This document shows positions 22,300 to 34,431 of a DNA stretch of 64,000 nt, piece after piece (the stretch's first letter is position 1; the number at the start of each line of letters is the position of its first letter). Both the position numbers and the translations under genes were made by a program. The notes under the pieces were generated by a model. That model searched no databases. It saw only the letters and a program-made list of their open reading frames with translations, and had not been told where the DNA came from. Source of the DNA: Dysidea avara (Eukaryota; Porifera; Demospongiae; Dictyoceratida; Dysideidae); the NCBI RefSeq assembly GCF_963678975.1, contig NC_089272.1, positions 64,235,774 to 64,299,773 of the forward strand, written 5' to 3'.

Positions 22300-23944
22300 T
22301 TATTTTACATAATAGTCCCACAATGAACCCAGATCTGTGTTATACCATCTCTCCCATTCTGGGTATGTCTTTAATTCATAATCTGTATATCCCATTGTAA
22401 CTAAGTAGCTACCTATCACAAATAACTGTCTGTGAGTGAATACTTGTTTTAGTCTACTCTCTAATGTTTCTGACTGTACTTTGTCGCTATTGCAATCGCA
22501 TATCCCACTCACAGCAACATGGAGCATCAATAGATTAGGAGAGTTCATTACAAGTACAGTAACACCTTCGCTGGTCACTGATCTCACACACAGCACTACA
22601 TACACCAGTCCACCGTGAACTGATATTGTAGTCATAAAGTCATTAGAAAGGATTGTGGAAGGAGAATTAATGAATAATTGTTGCAGTTTAGGGCAGCATA
22701 TTGACGACAGTGACTTGAATGTCTGTCTATCTTTACCATACATCAAACACTTCAGCTCCTTACAACTGGTCAGTATGTCTTGTAGAGTAGTGTGGCCTAT
22801 TCCAAATCTAATTGTACAGTGGATAAATGAAGGAAAGTGGGATAACACTGATATGCACACTTTGGAAAACCTTAAAGTACACATAACACAATCACAAGTA
22901 CCATCAATCTCCAGTGCACGTAGACTTTTAAATGCCTGAAATAAAGCAGTCAACTTCTGGCTGTTTTCCTTAGATGGTAGTAAGGAACATAATTGTATTG
23001 CTAGATGAGTCAACTTGATATTGCTCAATATTTCCACAATTGCATCTGATCCTCTACCTTTCTAACTGGTATACCCAACAGGTTTAGTCCTTGTAGGTTG
23101 TGACAGGAATTGACAATGGCACGTAAACCTTGTAAATTGTTCAAACAAGATTTGTTATTATGTATGTTAAGTTGTTGAAGGTTAGGCCATGTAACAGATA
23201 ATTGTTCTAAGTCCTTAGAACAAAGCCCATCAAAAGTGATCACAAATTCAGTCACAAACTTGAACTGATCAGTGAATCGATCTTCCATATAATATTCATA
23301 AACTTTCCTCGAAACTGTCTGTCTCATTATTGCCCTGCACATCACATCTCCATGATCAGTACAGTCAGTTAACAACAATGACCTAGTCTGATCATAGATC
23401 CTCCACCTATCAATAGTCTGATCTAATCCAACACTGCTAGCCTTGATGTATGGGGAGGAAGCTGATTGTCCAAAGTCTATCTCTGGTAGGGCAGGATATA
23501 AATTTAATGGAAGTTTAACATAAACATAAATTTCATCATGGCCAGTGTAACCAGGTGGTGATTCAGAGTTTGAAGAAATCCAATAATTCCATATAGAAGA
23601 CATATGAGTGGAATAGTAAAGCGTGCTAGTAATAATGTTTATTTTCTGTGGAACAAATTTTTGAAGCGTCCAAAACTTCAGCCATGACTCAGTTAACCTA
23701 CGGGTTGCTAAATACGATTGCTTTTTGTGTATTCTAATTGTGAGCTCCTTCAAATTTACCTGGTCAAGCATGGTAAGTAATTGTTTGATGTCGGCATTCC
23801 ACTCAATATCAAGTTTCCCGTGTGTTGTAAAGTATTTCTTAGTTGCTCAGGGTCAAACTTGGTTGTTGGTAGACTAAGTTCTACCACATTGCTACAATAA
23901 ACTAACACTGTCAATAGTTTTGATGATAGCTGTCAGTTCCATTC
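22300..23944 (-). pseudogene. LRR-type protein pseudogene (F-box/LRR-like)
   Basis: One long minus-strand exon begins after the acceptor ATTTTTCTCACACAG| at 23945 and ends with TAA at 22300. It consists of leucine-rich repeats: NVVELSLPTTKF, NLQQLNIHNNKSCLNNLQGL, NLQGLNLLGIP, ELKCLMYG, KLQQLFINSP, NLLMLHVAVSG. The spacing matches FBXL-type repeats, and no F-box is visible in this exon. At least three one-base shifts break it: near 23920, near 23815, and at 23030-23037, where a missing G after TGTGG would rejoin the two longest frames. The two frames of 245-248 codons are otherwise clean. Either a young pseudogene or indels in the assembly. Upstream exons were not identified. Confidence 0.65.
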
Positions 23945-24770
23945 CTGTGTGAGAAAAATATGTGATTCAATTTATGGTTTACATTGATGGTGTTACCATG
24001 ATTACCAAAAAGGAACCACACATACAAAATTTACACACACTGATACCATCACAAAGCAAAAACAAAGCCTACAGCAAATATGCAAAAACCAGCTATTGCA
24101 ACCTAGTATATCAGCAATGAGATTCCTGTGCACCACTCAGGCACTTGAGCCTTATGTGTGCAAATCCTCCTGGGATATCCCACAGGATAACTATCCAGGT
24201 ATCATGGTGGGAGGTCGTGGAACCTGAAATTCCACAATGACCTACAAACAAGATAATGCATTTGCTTCCCCAGGTATCCAATACTGTTACAGCTGGGTGG
24301 GCTGCTTCCCAGTTGACTCCAGGCCCACAGGATCCCAATGTACAGCTGGGTAGACTGGAGAAATGTGAGTGAAGTTTCTTGCAACTGTCATCTGCATGTT
24401 GTCTCGCCGAGTTAGAGAACAATGCAAAATGGAAAATTCTATCAGAACTTACCAGTTGTCTGCAATCAAGCTATGCATTGATTGTTCATTAATAGTGTTT
24501 TTGAGGCAAAAACCAATTGCTACCATTGAATAAATGTGTTGTGATTGTGCACAACTAAAGAAAGACTGGGGAAAGTTGCTTTGCTGAGTGAGCTACTTAC
24601 AATAATAGAGTGAAGGGAATAAGGTTAACTCTGTGGTACAAACCCAGCTGGTGTTTAAATGAAGTGGAATAGCAGTTTGCTTCCCAGTAATTGATATTCA
24701 GGGCACACATTTAATCATAATTTCCATAGTAACTAGATTGATTGCAGAGACACTTCTTCATTTATATATG
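23945..24770. other. No gene supported
   Basis: An open frame on the minus strand at 24111-24422 has no recognisable domain. Confidence 0.4.
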
Positions 24771-25216
24771 TAACACTTTCACACCTCAGATCAAAGGAGC
24801 CGCCCGGGCTACATACAAAATGTAGCTGGTCTACAACTGGGCAGTGATTATATAGACGTTGATGCTGAAATCGATTGTGCATGGGGATCAATCAGCACTC
24901 ACGTGATTAGGATGCACGACTTGGATTTCGCTATGAAAACCACTCAGATGGAGAGTGTTTTGCTATCCTTGTCATCCTACAAGTTGAAAAATGTTGGGCT
25001 AAGGTGAAAACTAGTGCTATAACTTATTCATACATCGTTTCTGCATGTTTTCGAATACGGACATGCCCCCATCATGAAGCTACCACTCTGCATGGAGTAA
25101 CCACTCTACAAGCAAGCTTACCTACCTAGGCCTTTAGTGAGCTGTATAGTTTTTCCATAAACAATTCATAGCACTGATTAAAACATTAAACTCGCGTAAT
25201 GGAAATTCTCCTTCTA

Positions 25217-25739
25217 CAGTGTTGGGCAAGTTACTTTGTAAAAGTAACTAGTTACTTATTACATATTACTTGCAACAGAACTATTTAGTTACAGTTACAT
25301 ATTACCCATAAAATAAAGTAACTGTAATAATATTACATATTATATTACTTTGCGTCCACAGCCTTAAGCTGTCACGTGTGAAACTACCACCTTATCACGT
25401 GACATGATTGCGTTGTTGGACAATGTGCAAATCTTGGTTATAAGTTAGAAGCTAGTGAATAAGCTTCATTCAGTAGGCCTCGTTACTTCGTTGTGGTTAG
25501 GCGTTACTCAGAGGATTACTAACGAGATTAGTAACTTCGTTACTTTTAGTAATAATATTACATCATATTAGACTCGTTACAGTAATTATATTACTTAGGT
25601 AACGCGTTACGTTTGTAAGTAAAGTATCTTGCGTTATATTACCTGTTTTCATAGCGTATTTCGATATATTACTTTGTTACCACAAAAGTAATAGTATTAC
25701 GTAACGCGTTACATAAGTAACGCGTTACTCCCAACACTG
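25217..25739. mobile_element. CAGTGTTGGG TIR element with GTTAC repeats
   Basis: Ends CAGTGTTGGG / CCCAACACTG. Filled with GTTACTT / AAGTAAC and ACGCGTTAC motifs. Inserted in the long repeat relative to copy 1. Confidence 0.8.
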
Positions 25740-25770
25740 GCTATCAGCCTAATAAGTGTTACATATTAGC

Positions 25771-25871
25771 TGTAACACGGGGCATTAATCAAGCTTTGCC
25801 TGATATGTATGCCCTCTGCCCTCGGGCAGTCGGGTATACATATCAGGCAAAGCCCTCATGCCCGTGTTACA
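25771..25871. mobile_element. Foldback MITE, second copy
   Basis: Same as 9620-9717: TGTAACACGGGGCATT ... CCCGTGTTACA. Confidence 0.75.
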
Positions 25872-26865
25872 ACTATTATTACATGTAACAGGTGGGACTA
25901 AGCTGAAAACGAAGTGAAATAGCAACAATACTTTCTAGTAAGGGTGTTGTTACGCCTGTCCGGCACCATTTTTTCTTTGATGCAGTATGAGCTAGTCCAC
26001 CAGTCACATGAGTGAGTTCTTTCTCATATGAGTAATTTTGCCCTGTGGGTCCTACTTTATTAATGTATACTTTCCCAAAAGAATTACTGTACATGTACAA
26101 GTAGTTGGATAGGGAAAGCTTCTAAAACCAGGAGAAAAGCTACCAGACACATTCTTGTTCATGTGGTGATGTTGCCTTGTGAGTCCTACTACTTTTCAAA
26201 CCAGAAATATGGTAGGGAAGCCTTTTAAAACCAGGAAGAAAACCAGTAGGGGGATCTTCTAAATCAGGAATATAATGTAATAATTGTGTACCAGCAACAT
26301 TTTTGTCATGTTGACAGATCCTCAGATTCTGTTTTGTTTGATTGCAAACTCCTATATATGTACAACACTTTCCACCTGTGAGTTTATTATTGTGGCATGA
26401 AATGGCTTTGTTTAGCCTCTAGTCTTGTGACTGCTGTCAATTTTGGTCAGGTTGGTCAATTAGTTAGACATTCTTTTTAAAATTAAATTCTATTTCTAGT
26501 TGTCTGCAAATGCTTTTTAATGTTAGATGTAATACAAATATTCCATAAAGGTAATTTTCATTGCAAATTAAATTTCTATGATGGTATTTAATCATGGCAC
26601 TTTGGCAGGTATCATTCAGTTTGGGGAGGACTCTACTAAACAGTGTTACTGTATTGTTTGATATGAACACCAAATAAATTAACAACCCAATGGTAACTTC
26701 ATACAAGATACAATGCAAGCTTACATGTATACTAACAGTCATTATATGGAATGAATTAAAGCTTTGAAAAAAATACATTTCAGATAGCAATGGTAAGAGA
26801 AGGCTTTTATAGTGGAGAATCTAATTCACATAGCCACACATTACATGCAACAAAAATTAATAATC
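25872..26865. other. No gene supported; one 108-codon minus frame
   Basis: The minus frame 26464-26790 starts with ATG and is uninterrupted. It has no domain I recognise and is rich in Ile, Asn and Tyr as AT-rich noise would be. Confidence 0.4.
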
Positions 26866-26949
26866 TTACAGTACTAGTTCTTCATCATTGGTAACTGGAC
26901 TCTCATCACTGTAGCCAACTAAGATACCATGAAGTGTGATTATATTTAC
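26866..26949 (-). CDS. Possible terminal exon, acidic C-terminus
   Basis: A minus-strand acceptor CATATTGCAG|GT followed by an open 27-codon segment reading VNIITLHGILVGYSD then ESPVTNDEELVL and TAA. It is compositionally protein-like and ends in an acidic tail. The gene it would close is not identified; upstream exons would have to lie beyond the plus-strand FReD-like gene. Confidence 0.3.
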   Translation of the reverse strand, partial: VNIITLHGILVGYSDESPVTNDEELVL

Positions 26950-27317
26950 CTGCAATATGTAAGACTTCTGTATACCCAGGAGTTACCTTATGAATATTGT
27001 TTAGAATTCATCCATATAAGGTTGTGTTATATTATGATATCTGTACCTTCTAACATTTAATAGTAACAAGTTTTATATTATTACCATAAGAGGAGATGAG
27101 ACAGTGTTTTCAAAAGGGGCAAAGTCAATTCAGTGAGTGGACAGGAGGGTGGAGGGTGAGGGACAAAATGAAACATCCAGTAGATGCTCTAAATTTCCTT
27201 ATCAGTATATAGCAATTATCAACTCCTACATGTTATGACTGCATCTTCTACATACCTCACCAAGCACCTCTCACACAAGAGCAATGTTTATCATTTACAC
27301 TATTATAAATTGTACTG

Positions 27318-27325
27318 TATAAAAG
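27318..27325 (+). promoter_or_regulatory. TATA box for the FReD-like gene
   Basis: TATAAAAG lies 43 bp upstream of the ATG at 27368. A start site about 30 bp downstream would fall near TTCAGTTAG and give a short leader. The match and spacing are good for a core promoter. Confidence 0.5.
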
Positions 27326-27367
27326 AGTAATGCTCACTAGTTCAGTTAGTTTGCTATACTATTGAAA

Positions 27368-28378
27368 ATGTTGGTTGTATGCTACTTTGTTATTGTGATC
27401 CTCACTAAGGAACTGGTGATGGCTACTGACCAGTGCAACAAGTATCGTTTTAAATCACCTTTCTACCCTGGACAGTCTTGTGAGGACATTTACAATAAGA
27501 ACCCTGAAAGCCGTGATATACCAGGATATTTCTGGATCACTGATGGTCCCACCAAGGTATATTGTGCGATGACTTATACTGGATCATCTTGTGAGGACAT
27601 CTACAACAATAATCCTGAAACTGGTGACAAGTCAGGTTACTACCGTATTAATGACAATCAATGGACATATTGTAACATGACAGAAATTACAACCACTACT
27701 GGAGACTTGATCCCCACATGTGCTGGTGTGGGAGGAGGATGGAGAAGAATTGCCCATATCAATATTAGTGCAGGAGGTAACTGTCCTAATGGATAGCATG
27801 AAGACACTTACTCCGGTGTTAGTTTCTGTCGTGTGGTCAGTGATGACGATCGTACTTGTTCTTCTGCCAACTTCTCCACTAATGGAACAAGTTACCAGAG
27901 GGTGTGTGGTAGAGCAAGAGGATATCAGAAGGGAGTACCACTTGGTTTCTATTCTTATCACAATGATGGTCAAACAACAATTGATGGCTACTATGGTGAT
28001 GGTCTACTGATCACCTATGGTAGTCCTCGTCAACACATTTGGAGTTATACCATTGGAAGATATGATAATTATACTTATCCTTATAACTGTCCATGTGCTA
28101 GTGGAGGATTGTCCCCTCCTCCTTTTGTGGGTACTAACTATTACTGTGAATCAGGAGCTGCTGATGTTCACAATTCCTCTGCCTATTACTTCAATGACCC
28201 ACTGTGGGACAGATCTGGTTGCATCACTAGTAATTGTTGTGATACCCCTACCCAACCATGGTTTTATCGTGAATTGTCAGGAACAACTACAAATGATATA
28301 GAAACAAGGTTATGTTCACGGCAATACTTTGTTCATGGATCTCCTTTGATTGATCAACTGGAGCTCTACATTCAGTAA
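27368..28378 (+). pseudogene. FReD-like secreted protein, one in-frame stop
   Basis: A single frame from ATG at 27368 to TAA at 28376-28378 (336 codons), interrupted only by TAG at 27794-27796. Residues 1-20 form a signal peptide (MLVVCYFVIVIL...). Next come two copies of the SCEDIYN-x-NPE-x-GY(Y/F)-x-I block typical of the start of fibrinogen-related domains, each followed by YC-x-M. Then come GVGGGWRRIAHINIS, VCGRARGYQKG, a DGYYGDGL..TYGSPRQHIW stretch, CPC, DPLWDRSGC, NCC, PWF and ELYIQ. A glycosylated, secreted lectin or immune recognition role is inferred from the family. The stop follows CPNG, where the family normally has Trp, so TGG to TAG is the simplest change. It is intronless. It could be a fresh pseudogene, a read-through gene or a sequence error. 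Confidence 0.75.
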
Positions 28379-28555
28379 AACTAACAGTTGTTGAATTACT
28401 AACTTTATTTTTATACTTACTGGAGTGATTCTAGTCATCTTGTAACCACACACATCCACACTTGTAACCTTTGTTAGATGTTAGGTGTATCAATTATTTC
28501 ATTATTGTTTATAATAATTTGATATAATGTACATCAGAAACTTTCAGACCTTACT

Positions 28556-28630
28556 TACGATAAGGGAATTTGTGGGAAAATTGGTAGAGCAAGAGGTTAT
28601 CAGAAGGGAGACTTTTCACATGTTGCTGAC
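28556..28630 (+). pseudogene. Fragment of a second FReD-like copy
   Basis: ATTGGTAGAGCAAGAGGTTA...CAGAAGGGAG encodes the same GRARGYQKG motif as 27900-27945, about 650 bp downstream of it, with nothing else of the domain conserved on either side. A remnant of a tandem duplicate. Confidence 0.6.
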
Positions 28631-28804
28631 TGTAGCTATGCACATCTATAAAATGCTATTTATACAGCCAATTGCATTCACACTTCCTTTATGCAACCAT
28701 ATACTATAGGGCAGTTCTAGGTATTACAGTCTTCCCACATCACAAGTGTTACTTGCTAATTAACCAGTAAGGCTGTGATCTTGATGTTTTTGTTCTATAG
28801 TGAC

Positions 28805-28915
28805 CATATGCGTATTTTGTACCGTACGCGTACGGTACGAAAAAAAAAATTTTTTTTCCGTACCATACGCGTACGGTATAGACATACGCGCATGGTACGT
28901 ACCATGTACGTATTT
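28805..28915. repeat. Cluster of CpG palindromes GTACCGTACGCGTACGGTAC
   Basis: A perfect 20-bp palindrome at 28819-28838, an A(n)T(n) dyad, a second GTACCATACGCGTACGGTAT and several TACG(C/T)GCATGGTACGTACCATGTACG dyads follow one another within 110 bp. Confidence 0.85.
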
Positions 28916-29232
28916 ATTATGTCACGTGATGGGGAAAGCTTAGTCGTTTCACATGCTGTCCACACATCTTCAACACGTTATGTACACAGCCTTCATCACC
29001 AGTATGGTAATAAGGCCACACAAATTCCCTCCACAGTGACAGTGTTTCGCTTACACTTCGTAACCCCATCGAAACTTCACCTTGTCACGTGCTGTCAAAA
29101 ATGATAATATGTAAACTAATACTTCTGCTGGAAGAGTCAACATAGTAACCAGGGACATTGTATTGTCTTTGCATTCCAAAGGTAGTGCGCTTTACATAGG
29201 GAAATCACTGTATGTTTTATTAGAGTACTCCT

Positions 29233-29609
29233 CAGCGGCGGAGGAAGTAGTTGATATGAGGGGGGGCTCCGTTGAGCTGACCCAGACTTATTTCTATAGT
29301 TTGGTAAAGTGAGACCAAAAAAAAAAAAAAAAAAAAAAAGTCACAGCCAACTCACAAGAGCTTTCCACCTCACCAGCTACCATTTCTAGCTGATAAACTA
29401 CATAAAAATCCTTACATAGCTCGCTACACACTGACTACTTTATTAGAGTGACTGCTCTATTAGAGTATCTCGATCTTTATCACGGTTTTCAGCCCCACTC
29501 CAAGAAAGATAATTTCGGTGTGATATCATTCTGAGGGGGGGCTAAGCCCCCCCTCAGCAGACCTAGGGGGGGCTTTAGCCCCCTAGCCCCCCCCTTTCCG
29601 CCGCCTATG
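29233..29609. mobile_element. hAT-like MITE, GGCGGAGGAAG family, copy 1
   Basis: Perfect 8-bp duplication GTACTCCT (29225-29232, 29610-29617). Left CAGCGGCGGAGGAAGTA, right CCGCCGCCTATG. Contains GAGACC-A(n) at 29311-29339 and two tandem ATTAGAGT motifs (29449-29478). The right part is rich in AGCCCCCC. Confidence 0.9.
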
Positions 29610-29617
29610 GTACTCCT

Positions 29618-32085
29618 AACCATAAATACTTATATAGCTATTATAGCTACTCCATACATGCATAGTTGAATTCAAGCAGCACTTGAAAAAATGAAAACAA
29701 ACAAAACAAGCAGTTAACTATTTAACCAGGAGGAGAGTCTAGCATGTCTCTGCATCCATATACTGACATGAAGGAGTTTCACATCCAGCCAGGCAGCTAG
29801 TCAAATAGCTGGAGAATTCTAAGAATCAGCACAATATAACTATTGAGGTTATTGATTAATTTATTTATTAAAGCTTTACGGTGCTGCAGGAGCAACACTG
29901 ATGGTCCACTGGTATCTTATTGAATGATGCTGCATGTATCTAATGGACACTAAGCACCCTTCCCCTAGTTTAGGTGGCTATGGTAAGATCGTTTCATCTT
30001 AATAATGTGTAGTCCGTGTACATAGTGTAAGGGACAAACTCACCAACACACTCAGACAAACATAAAACTTACCAGTGATGATATCATCATTTCTGTAATG
30101 TCTGCTAACTAGCTACCTAACTACTACCTAACTACATTATAGCTACCTAACTGCTAACACATTATTAATAGCTATATAATACAGTATGTACATTGCATCA
30201 CTATTATTGACATATAGCTACATGATATGTACCTATATCGTACACTATGCACAACTGGCCCAGTATGTGGCATCCTAGCAGACTGATGGCCATTTCTCAA
30301 AAGACAAGGCACATTCTATTTCTGAGGTGGCGCATTTACACAAATGGGTTTGTAGTATGAAAAACTTTCTCAACTCAGGATTAAAACCCTTGCACATTAT
30401 AGAACAGGTTTGTTCTTACAACACTATTAAACAACTATACTTTTGTCTTCACTGTTACAGAGACAAACTATTAAACCAAGTCCATGCATGTTTTTTTAGC
30501 ATTTCAAAAATAGCACACATAAAATGCATTGATCCTTCAAAAAATATAATGAGGTAAGTTTTCACTATCATGCACTAAGAAGCCTGCTATTTGCTTTTTA
30601 AACCCAAGAAGAACCCTGTATAATGTGTATATACTATTTATTTGATGTTCACAAAACATATGTACTGAGGTAGATAGATAGATATACTTAGTAGCTATAG
30701 AGTACTTATCACCATCTTCATCGTCAATTGCTGTTGAAGTTTCAACCATATGTCAGTAATGGATTTTGACATCAAATTAATTTTGGTTGAACAGTATTCT
30801 AGATATCTGAGATCTAATTCACTGTACATGTACATATGGAGTACACACCCAACAATGTATGCATCGTGTGATCCATGTACTATGTATACACTGGGAGGCA
30901 CTTTAGCAAAGTGTCCATACTACACTGTATGGACCCAATTATCCCTTAGTGGTACATAAGCTGACCTAGATAATCAGGACATCTTTACACTATTGGTTGG
31001 TCCCAAGGTGTCAATATTATGCTGGAACCTGTTAATGTGGACACTTGAGGAAAGCTACATAATTTAGACACTTAATTAAGGTCCTAAAATATCCTTTAGT
31101 TCATACTGATGTATATTATAGGCTTCAGCCAATTATGCTGTGATAATAGCATACTGTATGCTTTTGAGAAATGCTCAAAAATTAAGTTTGCATGTATAGC
31201 CCTATATGTATGCCCACAAAATTATGCTTTCAAAATGTTGACTGTTTTTATTAGAGTATGGCAGTATTTCTTGACTGCTGTATTAGAGTATTTTGATCTC
31301 ACTTCTATGAAGTACATGTGTGGATAACCATCCTAATGTAATAATATGAGATGCATGTATGCAGCTGTAGTGTGTAGAATGTTCATCTTCATTGATGAAA
31401 TATTAAAATAATTAAAAGTCTTGGAAAGCTGCTCCTTTCCGCTGACATAATAAAGATTGATGGTTTTGCTAGCTACTATACAATGTCAGTATAATTGACA
31501 CCTTTGACAATCAGGACACCTTTGACAATCAGGATACTATAATTATTCAAAGTTTCCATAATATTCCATAATATTCCAGCACAGATTTCACTGCACCCCT
31601 GATATTTCAGAAGCAATGTCATGCAATTTCTGTAGTGCACTATATTGTGTGCAGTATATTGAAAGGCTGAAACTGCAGGTGCAGTTATGTACTTTTGTGG
31701 ATGTACACTTTTGTACAGTACAGCTGTACATGTTTCTGTATGGGAATTATTAACACACATGCAGTTATATGCTTCAACTATGCATGCATGATATATATAT
31801 ATATAAAGGCAAAAATGATTATTTACAATAAGAGATTTGTGTGTAGTTAGTAAACAGCAAACCTTTGCAGTATAGTTGTCATATGTACACTATGACACAC
31901 AACAATGGTAGCAATCAGGGAGGGTTTACTTTCTGAATAAGGGCACTCTTATACTCTTATTGATGAATGCATATGTGCTGTCTAAAACCTGAACATACTA
32001 TGAGAACAAAAGACCCAATGCAAATTTCTGGTTTACAGGTAGCTATGCATGGTGTGTTAAAACATCAATAATATAGCTAATCATC
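29618..32085. other. No gene seen; degenerate repeats
   Basis: A decayed left end of the GATTATGCC family with CTATTAGAGT motifs lies at 31110-31303. (TA)n at 31790-31805. Nothing else recognisable. Confidence 0.5.
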
Positions 32086-32109
32086 TGTAAAACAATTTTT
32101 TTCCTGGGA

Positions 32110-32470
32110 TGCCAGCACCCCCAGCACTAGATGGTAAAGTGCTGGACAAAATAACATGCAATGAAATCATAAAGGGATCAACGGAATGGAAGCACTTGAC
32201 CCTCAGAAATTGCAAGGTCAAGTGCACCAATAGTTGCTGGGTTGCCACGATGAGACATTGCTCCATCGAAATGGGCCACAGCTGACCTGAGTAAAGAAAA
32301 ATTGGTAACCCAAGACAACACCCTACTGTAACTCTGGTCTTTCCAGCTGTGCAGCAAGCAGAGATGCCAACCGCTTGTAAGCAGTTGTGGCCACACTGAC
32401 CACCCATTCCCCCATAAGTATAGAGAATACCAATGAGATAAAGGAGCCCATCTCAACATCTCTTGTACAC
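32110..32470 (-). pseudogene. Fragment of a mobile-element ORF
   Basis: Minus strand: frames reading AYKRLASLLA and, shifted, SRVLSWV then FSLLRSAVAHFDGAMSHRGN join across a small indel. The YKRLA...LSW...LLRSA spacing resembles a protein repeatedly found in invertebrate retroelements. I cannot name the family with confidence. Confidence 0.35.
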
Positions 32471-33603
32471 TGTTTCATACATTTCAGGCCCACAGCCAAG
32501 GGGGGTTCGGGGGATTCTGAAGAACCACCCTCTTGGAAAAAGGTCCACAATTTTACCAACAAGGTTCACAATTTTAGTACACAAGTCCAAAATTTCAGTA
32601 GCAAAAGTCCATTAGCTACAATTTACTAAATACCACAAGTGCTCTGAGTAGCTCATTCAGTGCTTGTATTAAATGCAATGCAAGATCGAGATACTCTACT
32701 ATAGAGCAGTCAACCACTCTAATAGAACAGTCACTTATTTTTTAAAAGCTGTATGTAACTACTTAATTTATTTACAAAAACATTGGGATTGTCTAAACAT
32801 AAGCTTTCATTAAAATAATGAAAATTTTGGTGGACAAGCCCCTCCATGCAGAGACCACGAATAGCATCCATGCTTCAACTCCATGCATTGTGAAAATTTC
32901 ATTGTTTAAGACACTCTTTGTTCTGCTCCACTGCCCCTGTTGATCATGACAGAGTGCTCAATCTTTCTCATTCTTATTCACTGTGACATATTATATTTAG
33001 ACACATGCATGTGCAGCTGCAGATGGTATAATTACAGTAGCAGTAGAGATATTTTTCCAGATGTCATCCATACAGCTGGTCTTGAGCTTACCTAAAAAAG
33101 TTGCTATTTTTATTGACTGAAATGCCACTAAATTCAACCTTTTTTCAAAAAAATTCCTGGGGGGCATGCCCCCAGACCCCCTAGTTTCAGCTGGATGCGC
33201 ATACAAATAATATAATCTGAATCATGCCATATAAAAAGGTCCACTATTCTTCAAAAAGAACCTACCCGGATAAAAGTCTGGCTACAGCCCTGCATTTGCT
33301 GTTTGTCACACTCAAACCTTCTATACAGAGAAGTAACTGCTATTGGAGCAGTCAGATTGAAGATTCTTATATCAATATAGAAAGCCCTATGATGACAGTT
33401 AGTTCCCCAGAATCCTTGCACACTACCATCCAGATGTGCCTCATCCTCCACATTGGCTATGGCATAATGAAAAGACTGGTTGCAACACTGGCTCAATCGC
33501 CACATCATATGATAAACTTCAGGGTTAAGTCCAGTTTATTATGAATGTAGTGTAACTGTTAGGGAATGCACAATTTATTACATGACCTACAGTGAAGCCA
33601 TGA

Positions 33604-33639
<36 letters not shown>

Positions 33640-33662
33640 CACACACACTCACACACACACTA

Positions 33663-33713
<51 letters not shown>

Positions 33714-34360
33714 CACACACACACACACACACACACACAACACACACACTTGGCAGGTGAGCCCTGGGAAACCATCCCTATTGCAAACACAATTCATCCC
33801 TAAAAGCACCTTTATGGAGTGCAAAACCATGTTCTTCAATTGGAAGTACAGATAACCACCTTTCTCACTAGACAAAGCAATACGGTGTATGCAAATTGGC
33901 TGGCATTACTAAGTTCTGATTGGTTAGAAGCTGCTGAAGTCTTAAACACATAACATTAGCCTTAGCTTGACGCTGGGCACTAACCACTAAAGCGAGTCTT
34001 CTCAGTAGTGTTCAATGATCTGATCTCCTGGACTAGACTGGGATGAGGTAACTTGAAGAGGACACTAAGTCAAAATCAAAACTTTAACTGGGATTTCACA
34101 ACTTGAGCCCACCCATCCATGCGGGAAGGGCAAACATATCTCTATATATGTCACTGACATATCTTCCAGTAACAGCACTTTCTAATTCAAGGGGTTGAAG
34201 AAAGTCAGAAATCAGTGCTGGGTATTGTTTGTAAAAAGTAAGTCCACTTATCAACAACTGAGATCATGCATGGGATAAGCTACCCGAGGCTGAATGATAA
34301 CATCAACAGAAGATAAGATACGTGCATGCTAGCCAATTCATTAATGCGTGATTCTGTTAC
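32471..34360. other. No gene seen; (CA)n and dispersed repeats
   Basis: CTCTAATAGAACAGTCA motifs at 32684-32735; the GGGGGGCATGCCCCCAGACC palindromic repeat at 33155-33185; (CA)n microsatellite at 33605-33749. Confidence 0.6.
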
Positions 34361-34365
34361 ACTTG

Positions 34366-34394
34366 ACTGTTCTATTAGAGTATCTCAATCCGTT
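34366..34394. repeat. Isolated CTATTAGAGTATCTC motif upstream of the kinase
   Basis: TGACTGTTCTATTAGAGTATCTCAATC, a single copy with no flanking transposon ends recognised, 38-66 bp upstream of the kinase ATG. Confidence 0.7.
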
Positions 34395-34405
34395 ACTGTG
34401 ACCCA

Positions 34406-34417
34406 CGCATGCGCAGT
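34406..34417 (+). promoter_or_regulatory. NRF1-like site in the kinase promoter
   Basis: CACGCATGCGCAGT matches most of the NRF1 palindrome (GCGCATGCGC). The start codon context AAAATGGCTGCC also resembles a YY1 element. No TATA box. This is the pattern of a housekeeping-type metazoan promoter. Confidence 0.45.
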
Positions 34418-34431
34418 AGTTCAGTTTGAAA

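Larger units (their letters stand above)
24771..25871. repeat. Long dispersed repeat, copy 2 of 2
   Basis: Same unit as 8972-9717. It carries an extra CAGTGTTGGG-type element (25217-25739) and lacks about 130 bp present in copy 1. Confidence 0.75.

Noticed and set aside
24111-24422. 103-codon minus frame
   Set aside because: No domain, and overlapping frames on the same stretch give equally meaningless peptides.
26464-26790. 108-codon minus frame starting with ATG
   Set aside because: Composition of AT-rich noise; no splice or domain support, so not called as a gene.
29316-29339. Poly-A run as a retroposon tail
   Set aside because: Internal to a TIR element with perfect 8-bp duplications; not at an insertion boundary.
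33582-33875. Open frames rich in His-Thr or Cys-Val over (CA)n
   Set aside because: Microsatellite translation only.
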